Origin: DASYAE01 sp036501535
GTDB lineage: Bacteria > Actinomycetota > Actinomycetes > Streptomycetales > Catenulisporaceae
Direction: 5' to 3'
Assembly: GCA_036501535.1 (NCBI GenBank)
Contig: DASYAE010000237.1
Coordinates: 62,001 to 126,000, forward strand
Length of the DNA stretch: 64,000 nt
Shown: positions 41,144 to 49,331 of the stretch, piece by piece
Position numbering within the stretch: the first letter of the stretch is position 1
How the letters are laid out: the number at the start of each line of letters is the position of its first letter
Notes under the pieces: model-generated
Told to the model about the DNA's origin: nothing
The model's input: the letters and a program-made list of their open reading frames with translations, nothing else
The model's database searches: none
Position numbers and translations under genes: made by a program

Positions 41144-43750
41144 ATGTCCGCTGTTCTGCTGCGAAGAAGACTCTGCACGGCGTTCTGCATCCCCCTGCTG
41201 GCCACCGGGCTCACGGCCGCCGCGCAACAGGGCGCCTCCGCCGCTTCGACGCCCGGGGCGGCCGTCACCCTGAGTCCCGGCCTGTCCGAGACCGACGACA
41301 CCGACCCGTCGATCGCCTACTCCGCCGGATGGACCTACACCACCGGACAGAGCGGCTACTTCCAAGGCGACGCGCACTACAGCGGCACCGCCGGCGCGAC
41401 GGCCACCCTGACCTTCACCGGCACCGCCGTCGCCTGGATCGGCGGCGACAACACCGACCACGGCCGCGCCGACGTCGCCGTGTGCAACCCCGCGGGAACG
41501 AACTGCGGCACCGCCACCACGGTGGACACCTACGCGACCGGAGCCGTGCCCGACGTCGTCCTGTTCGAGGCCTCCGGCCTCAGCGCCGGCAAGCACACCC
41601 TGCGCATCACGGTACGGTCCGACTCCAGCGGCACCGGCCACTACACCGACATCGACGCCTTCGAATCCGGCACGCCGACCGCCGCCCTGACCGGAACCCG
41701 CTACGTGGACGACGCCGCCGGATCGCACTGCTCCGACTCCGGGCCCGGAACGAACCCCGCCGCGCCCTGGTGCGGCTTCGCAAATCTCAATGGTCGGATA
41801 TTCGCGCCCGGCGCGCAGATCCTGCTCAAACGGGGCGACACCTTCACCGGCGAGCTCGGCAGGCTCTACGGCAGCGGCACCAGGACCGATCCCATCGTGC
41901 TCGGCGCATACGGCTCCGGGGCGCGTCCCCGCATCACCGGCACCGGCCAGGCCGCCGACCGGGCCGTGTGGATCCAGGACGCCTCCTACTGGACGGTCCG
42001 CGACCTCGAACTGAGCGACGTCGGCGCGGGCCTGGTGTTCTGGTACTCCACCAACGGACACGCCGGCCTGACCGTGACAGACGTCTACACCCACGACGTG
42101 CAGGGCGTGTTCGCCGGATCGCCCGCGCAGAGCGACCTGCCCGGCATGTACCACTCCGTCGGCATCCTGATCACCGGCAACGTGGCCGTGACCGCGGCGC
42201 AGAGCGCTGTCACCGGAGTCGACCTCTCCGACCTGGAGGGCTACAACAACGACGACGACATGGACATCTCAGGCTTCGACGCCAACAGCGGCGGCCAGCA
42301 GGGCTTCCTGAGCACCACTCTCGGGCACCACAGCATCTCGCAGGTCTCGCTGGTCGACAGCTACTTCCATCACGACCTGTCCGGTGAGAACTTCGACAAC
42401 CTCCAGGACATGACCATGACCGGGGTGAGGCTCGACGACACCGGGTACGGCGGCAACCCGTGGGGGACCACCGCGCTGTTCTTCTGGTCCTCGAGCACTG
42501 TCACCGTCGCCGACGACATCCTGAACGGCGAGGTCTCCACCAACAGCCCGGACCAGACCGAGTCAGACCTCGAGGCGTTCGACGACCACATCTCCTACCT
42601 CGGCGACTACTTCGGCGCGAGCGCCGGGTCCTCGATCGAGGTCCTGGAGAACACCGGCTACACCGACAACTACCAGTCCTCGCACGAGATCGCCGACAAC
42701 CTGTTCGCCTCCTACGGCGACGCAGCCGTCCACGACGGGAACCCGAACGAACCGCTGGACTACTCCGGCACCGCGCACGACAACCTCTACGCCCAGCCCG
42801 GATCAGACTTCAGCGACGGACTCGCCGGGTGGCCCTACTCCACCGGACACACCGGCTACCTCGACGGCGATGCGCACTACATCACCGAGGCGGGGGCGAC
42901 CGCCGTCTACACCTTCACCGGCACCACCGTCACCTGGATCGGCGGCAAGAACACCGACCACGGCGAGGCGGACGTGGCCGTATGCGACGCAAGCGGGAAC
43001 AACTGCGGCCCCGCGACAGTCGTCGACACCTACGCGTCGACACCGCTGACCCAGCAGAGCCTCTACACCGCGTCAGACCTGGCGGACACGACCCACACCC
43101 TCAAGATCACCGTACTGGCCGGCACCAGCGGCACCGGCCACTACACCGACGTCGACGGCTTCATCTCCGGGACCGCGTCCCAAACCGCCGAGGTCGACGA
43201 CACCGATCCCGAGATCACCTACACCAGCGGCTGGACACTGACCGACAACACCGCGGTCAACGCGAACACGGCATACAACGCCGCCTACGACTTCTCGGCG
43301 ACTCAGGGCAGCGACCAGTGGCATGAGCAGTACTACATGCCGGGCGCAGGCTGGCGCGACCTCACCTCCTACGACCCGACGACCGAGCGCTGGGGACAGA
43401 ACGGGTACGTCTCGCGCTTCGACCTGGCGCCAGAAGCCTGCTGCAGTGATCCTGTCGCACGAGCCTGGGTGGCACCCATCAGCGGGACCGTCGCCATACG
43501 CGGACGGGTCCTGAAAGAGGCAGCCGACAGCGGAGTCGTAACCGCACGCATCACGGTCAACGGCACGCAGGTCTGGCCGGCCTCGGGCGGCGCGCAGACC
43601 GTGAGCGATTCGGACGCATCCGGCTACGCCACCGACGCCACGCTGCACGTCACCGCAGGCGACACCATAAGATTCGAGGTCACGAGCAGCGCACAGGGCG
43701 ACCCCGGCTCGGACGCCACAGCCTGGGCGCCGTCGATCGCCTACCAGTAA
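41144..43750 (+). CDS. Secreted beta-helix protein with duplicated carbohydrate-binding-like domains
   Basis: The protein has 868 aa; ATG 41144 is chosen for its AAGGAG. Signal peptide about 1-33. A domain of about 125 residues (52-175) recurs at 552-673: both have GYF or GYL followed by DAHY, VAWIGG or VTWIGG, NTDHG-x-ADVAVC, VVDTYA-type and GTGHYTD segments. Between them (185-545) is a parallel beta-helix region (ADRAVWIQDASYWTVRDLEL) of the pectate-lyase or dextranase kind. The C-terminal part (684-868) is another beta domain. It is likely an extracellular polysaccharide lyase or hydrolase that feeds the importer. Catalytic residues cannot be assigned. Confidence 0.82.
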   Translation: MSAVLLRRRLCTAFCIPLLATGLTAAAQQGASAASTPGAAVTLSPGLSETDDTDPSIAYSAGWTYTTGQSGYFQGDAHYSGTAGATATLTFTGTAVAWIGGDNTDHGRADVAVCNPAGTNCGTATTVDTYATGAVPDVVLFEASGLSAGKHTLRITVRSDSSGTGHYTDIDAFESGTPTAALTGTRYVDDAAGSHCSDSGPGTNPAAPWCGFANLNGRIFAPGAQILLKRGDTFTGELGRLYGSGTRTDPIVLGAYGSGARPRITGTGQAADRAVWIQDASYWTVRDLELSDVGAGLVFWYSTNGHAGLTVTDVYTHDVQGVFAGSPAQSDLPGMYHSVGILITGNVAVTAAQSAVTGVDLSDLEGYNNDDDMDISGFDANSGGQQGFLSTTLGHHSISQVSLVDSYFHHDLSGENFDNLQDMTMTGVRLDDTGYGGNPWGTTALFFWSSSTVTVADDILNGEVSTNSPDQTESDLEAFDDHISYLGDYFGASAGSSIEVLENTGYTDNYQSSHEIADNLFASYGDAAVHDGNPNEPLDYSGTAHDNLYAQPGSDFSDGLAGWPYSTGHTGYLDGDAHYITEAGATAVYTFTGTTVTWIGGKNTDHGEADVAVCDASGNNCGPATVVDTYASTPLTQQSLYTASDLADTTHTLKITVLAGTSGTGHYTDVDGFISGTASQTAEVDDTDPEITYTSGWTLTDNTAVNANTAYNAAYDFSATQGSDQWHEQYYMPGAGWRDLTSYDPTTERWGQNGYVSRFDLAPEACCSDPVARAWVAPISGTVAIRGRVLKEAADSGVVTARITVNGTQVWPASGGAQTVSDSDASGYATDATLHVTAGDTIRFEVTSSAQGDPGSDATAWAPSIAYQ

Positions 43751-43793
43751 GCAGGCTGCTAACCATCCGTCACCGGGCCGGGCCCGGGTCGGG

Positions 43794-45173
43794 TCAGGGG
43801 CTGGTGTAGCGGGCGAGCAGAGGAACCAGGATCTGCGCGTCGGGGCTTCCCCAGCCGGTGACCGGGTCCCACCCGGGCGCGGCCTGGTAGCCGACGATGG
43901 TCTGCGCGCCGAGTTCCACCGTGTTGTCGCCCGTGGTCACGTCGTGGAACGCCTGGTGATAGCGCGTGCTGCGGCCGATCTGGTAGAGGGCTGAGTTGAC
44001 GAAGCCGAGGTGCCGGCCGGCGTCCTGGTCGGCGAGGGCGATGATGGCAGCCCACAGCGGGGTGGCGACGCTGGTGCCGCCGGCCGCGATGAGGAGGTCG
44101 TTGCGGCCGCCGTCACTGAAGGCCAGGGCCATACCGGTGTCGGGGTCGGCGTCGGCAGCGACGTCGGGCACGCCTCGAGCAGTCCCGATACCGGCGATGG
44201 CTTCTTGATAGGCGGGCCGGGAGAACAGCCGGCTGAAGCCGCCACCGCCGGCCGCAGGTCCTCCCGCCGCGGACGACGTGTTCCACGCGGTCTCACCGGT
44301 GTAAGCGCCGTTTGTGCCGACCTGAAGGCTCGTGCCGCCGACGGCCAGCGTGAGCGGGTCCGAGGCCGGCAGGTCCACGCCTTTGACCGCTGCGGCACCC
44401 GTCGCGGGGGGACAGGCGCTGGCGGCCGCGCCGGAGTCACCCATCGAGGCGACCACGGTCACCTGGTCGTGTTGCGCGGTTTGCAGAACCTGGTTCCACT
44501 GGGCTACCTCAGCCGGGCTAAAGCACTGTTCCCCCGCGTCGGCGCTGAGCGAGATCACGCCTCCTTGAGTGAGGCCGAGCTGTAAAGCAGCGACGACGGC
44601 CGCGCTGGCCGTGGCCGTGTCGACTGTGTACGACGACGGGATCAGGACCTCCCGTATGGCGGCATCGGGCGCGAGCGCGTGGACGACCTCGGTGTCCGCC
44701 ACCTCCTCGGGAGCCGCCTGCCAGGGCGATGCGGCGTGAGCGAGGGAGTTCACGACTTGCAGTTGCGCGGCGGGCAAGTCGAACATGCTGTCGAATCGGC
44801 TGAGGTCTTGTCGGATGTCAGAGGAGGCCGGCGGCTGGCCGTCGCTGGCCGGCGCCGGCGATCCTGCAGTAACGGGAGGGGGAAATTCCAGCAGCACGAT
44901 GGTCTGTCCGTGGCCGGTGATCCCGCTATCGAGCAGCGGCTGGATGCCGTAGGCAGTTCGGAGCTGCTGTGGTGTGTAACACGACGGCTGGGAGGTCAAG
45001 CAGTCAGCCGCCACGGAAGTCGGATCAACCGTCGCAGACGCTGTGGCTGTGGCGCTCGCCGCGAACGAGACATGCACGACGCCGCACCCCGTGACCAGCA
45101 CGCTGATGGCCGCCAGCACAACCAGAACTCCCGCACGCCGCGGACCGCGGCGGTCACCGGCCTTGTCGTTCAT
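43794..45173 (-). CDS. Sedolisin-type (S53) serine-carboxyl peptidase, lipoprotein
   Basis: The protein has 459 aa; ATG 45173 follows GAGGAGA. The N-terminus has a lipobox (SVLVTGC). The catalytic Ser is S368 in GGTSVATPLWAA, and the ExxxD pair lies in PEEVADTEVV. The calcium-site region near the C-terminus reads VTGWGSPD. The usual long S53 prodomain is missing: the catalytic domain starts within 70 residues of the lipid anchor (CYTPQQLRTAYGI). One leucine (VAALQL) is TTA, 44583-44585. S53 enzymes work at acid pH. It is divergent from a two-component system. Confidence 0.88.
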   Translation of the reverse strand: MNDKAGDRRGPRRAGVLVVLAAISVLVTGCGVVHVSFAASATATASATVDPTSVAADCLTSQPSCYTPQQLRTAYGIQPLLDSGITGHGQTIVLLEFPPPVTAGSPAPASDGQPPASSDIRQDLSRFDSMFDLPAAQLQVVNSLAHAASPWQAAPEEVADTEVVHALAPDAAIREVLIPSSYTVDTATASAAVVAALQLGLTQGGVISLSADAGEQCFSPAEVAQWNQVLQTAQHDQVTVVASMGDSGAAASACPPATGAAAVKGVDLPASDPLTLAVGGTSLQVGTNGAYTGETAWNTSSAAGGPAAGGGGFSRLFSRPAYQEAIAGIGTARGVPDVAADADPDTGMALAFSDGGRNDLLIAAGGTSVATPLWAAIIALADQDAGRHLGFVNSALYQIGRSTRYHQAFHDVTTGDNTVELGAQTIVGYQAAPGWDPVTGWGSPDAQILVPLLARYTSP

Positions 45174-45240
45174 CGCGTCTCCTCGCAGGCCCAGGCGGGA
45201 CTTCGTGTCCCTGTTCGCGATCTGTTGTACGCAAGGGGGG

Positions 45241-45279
45241 GTGACAGCACCGTGACGGATCATGTGACCTGGCTGTCAC
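45241..45279. promoter_or_regulatory. Candidate response-regulator binding sites
   Basis: GTGAC occurs at 45241, 45252 and 45264 (11 and 12 bases apart), and the last forms an inverted repeat with GTCAC at 45275-45279. OmpR-type regulators bind such one-turn-spaced direct repeats. The site lies between the peptidase and response-regulator genes, so it could control both. Confidence 0.5.
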
Positions 45280-45346
45280 CTGCGGTCTGCGATCCTGGAA
45301 AACACGCGGCCGACATGCCGCGAGGCACACCGACGGCGGGCAGGCG

Positions 45347-46009
45347 ATGCGGATTCTGGTGACCGAGGACGACGAGATCCTGGCCACGGCGCTGGCCGCC
45401 GGGTTGCGCCGCGAGGGCATGGCCGTCGACGTGGCCCTGGACGGCGCCGCGGCGCTGGAACGCCTGGCGGTCAGCCGCTACGACGTGCTGGTGCTGGACC
45501 GGGATCTGCCCGAAGTGCCCGGCGACGACGTCTGCCGGGCCTTGGCCGCGGGCAGGTCCGAAACCCGGGTGCTGATGCTCACCGCGGCCAGATCGGTCCG
45601 GGAACGGGTCGAGGGCCTGAGCCTGGGCGCCGACGATTACCTGCCCAAGCCCTTCGACTTCGCCGAGATGGTCGCCCGCATCCGGGCCCTGGGCCGGCGC
45701 ACCGCCGCGCCGCTGCCGCCCGGCCTCGAGCACGGTGACGTGAGCCTGGACCCGGTGCGCCGGGTCGCGGTCCGCGCCGGGCGACGGCTGCCCCTGACGC
45801 CCAAGGAACTGGCCGTGCTGGAATGCCTGCTCGCCGCGGACGGACGGCCGGTCCCGGCCGAGGAACTGCTCGAACGGGTATGGGACGAGTCGGCCGACCC
45901 GTTCACGACGACCGTGAAGACCACCATCGGCCGGCTGCGGGCCAAACTCGGCGACCCGCCGGTCATCCAGACCGTCCGGGAGAGCGGCTACCGCATCGGA
46001 GAACCCTGA
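45347..46009 (+). CDS. OmpR-family response regulator
   Basis: The protein has 220 aa. The receiver has acidic D8 and D9, phosphoacceptor D51 (VLVLDRDLP), Thr in MLTAA and Lys in PKPF. The winged-helix domain (LTPKELAVLECLLA, then TTVKTTIGRLRAKLG) fills the second half. TGATG overlap with the kinase gene. Confidence 0.95.
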   Translation: MRILVTEDDEILATALAAGLRREGMAVDVALDGAAALERLAVSRYDVLVLDRDLPEVPGDDVCRALAAGRSETRVLMLTAARSVRERVEGLSLGADDYLPKPFDFAEMVARIRALGRRTAAPLPPGLEHGDVSLDPVRRVAVRAGRRLPLTPKELAVLECLLAADGRPVPAEELLERVWDESADPFTTTVKTTIGRLRAKLGDPPVIQTVRESGYRIGEP

Positions 46010-47250
46010 TGCTCATCCCGCGTCCGCGTCCGCGCCATCCGCTCCGTCTGCCCCGGCTGAACCTGCCCCGCCGTACTGCGCGACGGCGGCTTACCGTCTT
46101 GTACGGCGCGGCGGTATTCCTGGCCTGCGGAACGGTCGTGGTCGCCGTTACCTACCTGCTTTACGGCGTGGCCGGCGTGGGCGCTCAAAACCCACTGCTC
46201 TACCAATACAACTCCGTCGACTCCGCCAAGCGGCGCACCGCCCCCCGCGCGGTCCCCGGGACGCCCACGTCCATCCAAGTGGTGACGATCCGCGTGGCAG
46301 GACTCGGACAGATCACCCTCGACAGGCAGCATCTGCTGATCGTCTCCGGCATCGCCCTGGCGGTCATCGCGGTGGCCGCCACCGCGACCGGCTGGTTCAT
46401 CGCCGGGCGGGTGCTGCGCCCGCTGCGCACGATCACCGCCACCGCCAGGTGGATCTCCGCCAGCAGCCTGCACGAGCGGCTGGCCCTGTCCGGGCCCGAC
46501 GACGAGCTCAAGGAACTCGCCGACACCCTTGACGGCCTGTTCGCCCGCCTGGAGGGGGCCTTCGACGCTCAGCGGCGCTTCGCCGCCAGTGCCTCGCACG
46601 AGCTGCGCACCCCCCTGACCCGGGAACGCACCCTGCTCCAGGTCACCCTCGCCGACCCGGCCTGCACCGCTGCCACCTGGCGGGCCGTGAGCCGAGACCT
46701 GCTCGCCTCCAACGCCGAGCAGGATCGCCTCATCGAAGCGCTGCTCACCCTGGCCGGCAGCGAAGCCGGCCTCGGCGAGCGCGAGCCCCTCAACCTGGCC
46801 GCCATTACCAGCGAAGCCCTGGCCGCCGCCCGCCCCGCGATCAGTGGCCTCGGCCTGAACGTCCACGCCGATACCCGGTCCGCCGCACTCGATGGCGACC
46901 CGCTCTTGATCCAGCAGCTTGTGACCAACCTGATCGACAACGCCGTCCGGCACAACATCCCCGCCGGAGACATCCAGATCACCACCGGCATCAACCGCGG
47001 TCACGCCGTCCTGTCGATCACCAACACGGGCCAGCTCATCCCGCCGGCCGAGATCGACCGCCTGTTCCAGCCCTTCCAACGGATCGGCCCGCGCCTCGCC
47101 CGCAGTGACGGTGGCCACGGCCTCGGTCTGTCCATCGTCCGCGCCATAGCCACCGCGCACGCTGCCACCGCCACCGTCCGGCCCCGGCCCGGTGGCGGTC
47201 TCGCCATCGACGTCAGCTTCCCGCCCGCCAGCCGGTTCCCCCACGCTTGA
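46009..47250 (+). CDS. Sensor histidine kinase
   Basis: The protein has 413 aa from ATG 46009, overlapping the regulator stop; upstream starts lie inside the regulator gene. An Arg/Pro-rich cytosolic tail precedes TM1 (about 35-55), then an extracellular loop of about 60 residues, TM2, a HAMP linker, the phosphorylated H197 in SASHELRTP, the N box (NLIDNAVRHN) and the G box (GGHGLGLSIV). The signal is unknown; the neighbouring secreted acid peptidase suggests envelope or pH stress. Confidence 0.94.
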   Translation: MLIPRPRPRHPLRLPRLNLPRRTARRRLTVLYGAAVFLACGTVVVAVTYLLYGVAGVGAQNPLLYQYNSVDSAKRRTAPRAVPGTPTSIQVVTIRVAGLGQITLDRQHLLIVSGIALAVIAVAATATGWFIAGRVLRPLRTITATARWISASSLHERLALSGPDDELKELADTLDGLFARLEGAFDAQRRFAASASHELRTPLTRERTLLQVTLADPACTAATWRAVSRDLLASNAEQDRLIEALLTLAGSEAGLGEREPLNLAAITSEALAAARPAISGLGLNVHADTRSAALDGDPLLIQQLVTNLIDNAVRHNIPAGDIQITTGINRGHAVLSITNTGQLIPPAEIDRLFQPFQRIGPRLARSDGGHGLGLSIVRAIATAHAATATVRPRPGGGLAIDVSFPPASRFPHA

Positions 47251-47312
47251 CGGTGCGCGCTGCGGACCAGGCGCGGCAACCACACCGAACGGATCCGCAA
47301 CACCGTCAAGCG
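47244..47312. repeat. 12-bp perfect inverted repeat, arms 45 bp apart
   Basis: CGCTTGACGGTG (47244-47255) and CACCGTCAAGCG (47301-47312) flank 45 bases. The first arm covers the end of the kinase gene. The frame RGNHTERIRNTVKRFV ending at TGA near 47323 looks like the tail of a larger protein. It could be a scar of an insertion, a terminator with a large loop, or chance. Confidence 0.35.
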
Positions 47313-47361
47313 GTTCGTGTGAGCCGAGTCCTGTGGCGGATGGCTGGTGGCTCCGGCTTCC

Positions 47362-49056
47362 TCAGCGGCCGCGGCCCCGGACGTTCTGGGCCTTGGCCGC
47401 CCCGCCGGACCCGGTCCTGGCGGTAGGGGTGTTCGACGACGGTGAAGAGGCCTTGCCGCCGGAACGCTTCGTTCGGGAGTTCGCGCGGGAGGGGACGCTG
47501 CTCGAGGCCGCGGCATTGCGTCCGGTGCCGTTGCGGCTGGCTCCGAGCGTGCTCTCGGCCACGCCCCCGCCTCCGGCACCGCCCCCGCTACCGCCCCGGC
47601 CGCCGCGTCCGCCGCCAGTTTTGGCCTTGGTCGTGCTTCCGCTCGTGGCGCGGGGTTCCTGGCCGGTTGCCGGGCCTCGCGGTCGGCGGCGGCGCGGGGC
47701 GCCTGTGCCGCCGCGCGGCGTGGCGGCGGGGGAGCCGGTCTGCCGCGGGTCTTCCTTGCTGGTCAGCGTGGCGATCAGGGCGGGTTCGGCGAGGCTGCGG
47801 GTGCCGGGGGCCAGTGTCTCGATCATCGGGTTGCCGGGCGCCAGGCGGGTGGTGGTCGCCGTGATCCGGGCCTTGCGGGTCAGCTCGCGGACCTCGGCGA
47901 CCTGCGTGTCGGTCATCAGTGTGATGACGGTGCCCGAGTTGCCGGCCCGCGCGGTGCGCCCTGAGCGGTGAAGGTATGCCTTGTGCTCGACCGGCGGGTC
48001 GGCGTGCACGACCAGCGCGACCTCGTCCACGTGGATGCCGCGCGCGGCGATGTCGGTGGCGACCAGGGTGGTGGCCTGTCCGGCGGTGAAGGCGGCGAGG
48101 TTGCGGGTGCGGGCGTTCTGCGCGAGGTTGCCGTGCAGGTCGACCGCGGGGATTCCGGCGGCGAGCAGTTGTCTGGTCAGCTTGCGTGCGCCGTGCTTGG
48201 TGCGGGTGAACACGATCGTGCGGCCCGGCGCCGAGGTCAGCTCGACGAGTATCGGCACGCGGTGGGCGGCGTCGATGTGCAGCACGTGGTGGGCCATCGT
48301 CGGGATCTCGGTGTGCGCGGAGTCGACCGAGTGCGTCACCGGGTTGTCGAGGTATCGGCGCGCCAAATGGTCGATGCCGTTGTCCAGGGTCGCGGAGAAG
48401 AGCAGGCGCTGGGTCGCGGCGGGCGTGGCGTCCAGGATGCGCTTGACCATCGGGAGGAAGCCGAGGTCGGCCATGTGGTCGGCCTCGTCGAGCACCGTGA
48501 CCTCGATCGCGCTGAGGTTCGCGTGGCCGGCCTCGAGATGGTCGAGCAGCCGGCCCGGGCAGGCGATGACGAGGTCCAGGCCGCCGCGCAGCGCCGAGAT
48601 CTGCGGCCGCGCCGCGACGCCGCCGAAGATCGTCGCGGTGCGCAGTCCCAGTGCCTTGGCCAGCGGCTCAGCAGCGGCGTGGATCTGCGTGGCCAGTTCG
48701 CGGGTCGGGGCGAGGACCAGCGCGCGCGGGTGGTTCGGGCGGCGCTTGCGCGGGTTCGCGGCCAGACGGGTGAGCACCGGCAGCAGGAAGCCGAGGGTCT
48801 TTCCGGAGCCGGTGCGGCCGCGTCCGAGCACGTCGCGGCCGGCCATCGAGTCCGGCAGCGTCGCCGCCTGGATCGGGAACGGCTCGGTGATGCCGTCGGC
48901 GGCGAGCAGGTCGGTCAGCTGGCGGGGAACGCCGAGCTCGGCGAACGTCGCGACCGGGGCGGGTGCCGGCGCAGGCGCTGACGCGGAGAAGGGCCTGGAC
49001 GTGGGCGAAGACGTGGACTTGGACGTGGTGGATCGAGCAGGGCGGCGGGCCGCCAT
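47362..49056 (-). CDS. DEAD-box RNA helicase
   Basis: The protein has 564 aa from ATG 49056 (GGAG upstream); the frame stays open further but without coding sense. Motifs: Q region FAELGVPRQL with PIQ, I GRTGSGKT (80-87), Ia PTRELA, II DEADHM, III SATL, V TDIAARGIHVDE and VI HRSGRTARAG. The last 150 residues are Gly/Arg/Ser-rich and basic (GGGRGGRGGSGGG), an RNA-binding tail. It remodels RNA or ribosome precursors; such genes often respond to cold. Confidence 0.95.
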   Translation of the reverse strand: MAARRPARSTTSKSTSSPTSRPFSASAPAPAPAPVATFAELGVPRQLTDLLAADGITEPFPIQAATLPDSMAGRDVLGRGRTGSGKTLGFLLPVLTRLAANPRKRRPNHPRALVLAPTRELATQIHAAAEPLAKALGLRTATIFGGVAARPQISALRGGLDLVIACPGRLLDHLEAGHANLSAIEVTVLDEADHMADLGFLPMVKRILDATPAATQRLLFSATLDNGIDHLARRYLDNPVTHSVDSAHTEIPTMAHHVLHIDAAHRVPILVELTSAPGRTIVFTRTKHGARKLTRQLLAAGIPAVDLHGNLAQNARTRNLAAFTAGQATTLVATDIAARGIHVDEVALVVHADPPVEHKAYLHRSGRTARAGNSGTVITLMTDTQVAEVRELTRKARITATTTRLAPGNPMIETLAPGTRSLAEPALIATLTSKEDPRQTGSPAATPRGGTGAPRRRRPRGPATGQEPRATSGSTTKAKTGGGRGGRGGSGGGAGGGGVAESTLGASRNGTGRNAAASSSVPSRANSRTKRSGGKASSPSSNTPTARTGSGGAAKAQNVRGRGR

Positions 49057-49331
49057 AGAACACTCCGAACGTGGTGAAAGCCGCGGCTCAACGCAGAAAC
49101 ACCGAGCGGTACGCGCTGTCGGTGTCGACTGCGTGGCCAATGAGGTACCGGCAGTCACGGCGAGCGGATCAAACTTGCGGCGTGAGGCCTGATGGCGCTC
49201 ACAGGTACCAGTGTACGGCCTGATCGTTGGATCACCGTCCATTGAGCCCTGCGCGGACGCGGCCATGGCTGCCGGCTGCGCGGCGCATCGGGTCAGGATG
49301 CGCCGCGCTCGGCCGTCGGTGGAGCCGCCGC
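49057..49331. other. Gap between RHS and helicase genes
   Basis: Two hundred and seventy-five bases downstream of the RHS gene contain no convincing gene on either strand, no strong hairpin and no repeat. The position where an immunity gene would be expected is empty. The promoter of the helicase gene must lie here. Confidence 0.55.

Noticed and set aside
43751..43793. Terminator between the beta-helix protein and sedolisin genes
   Set aside because: The GC-rich stretch has only short imperfect complementarity, unlike the hairpin at 61382-61421.
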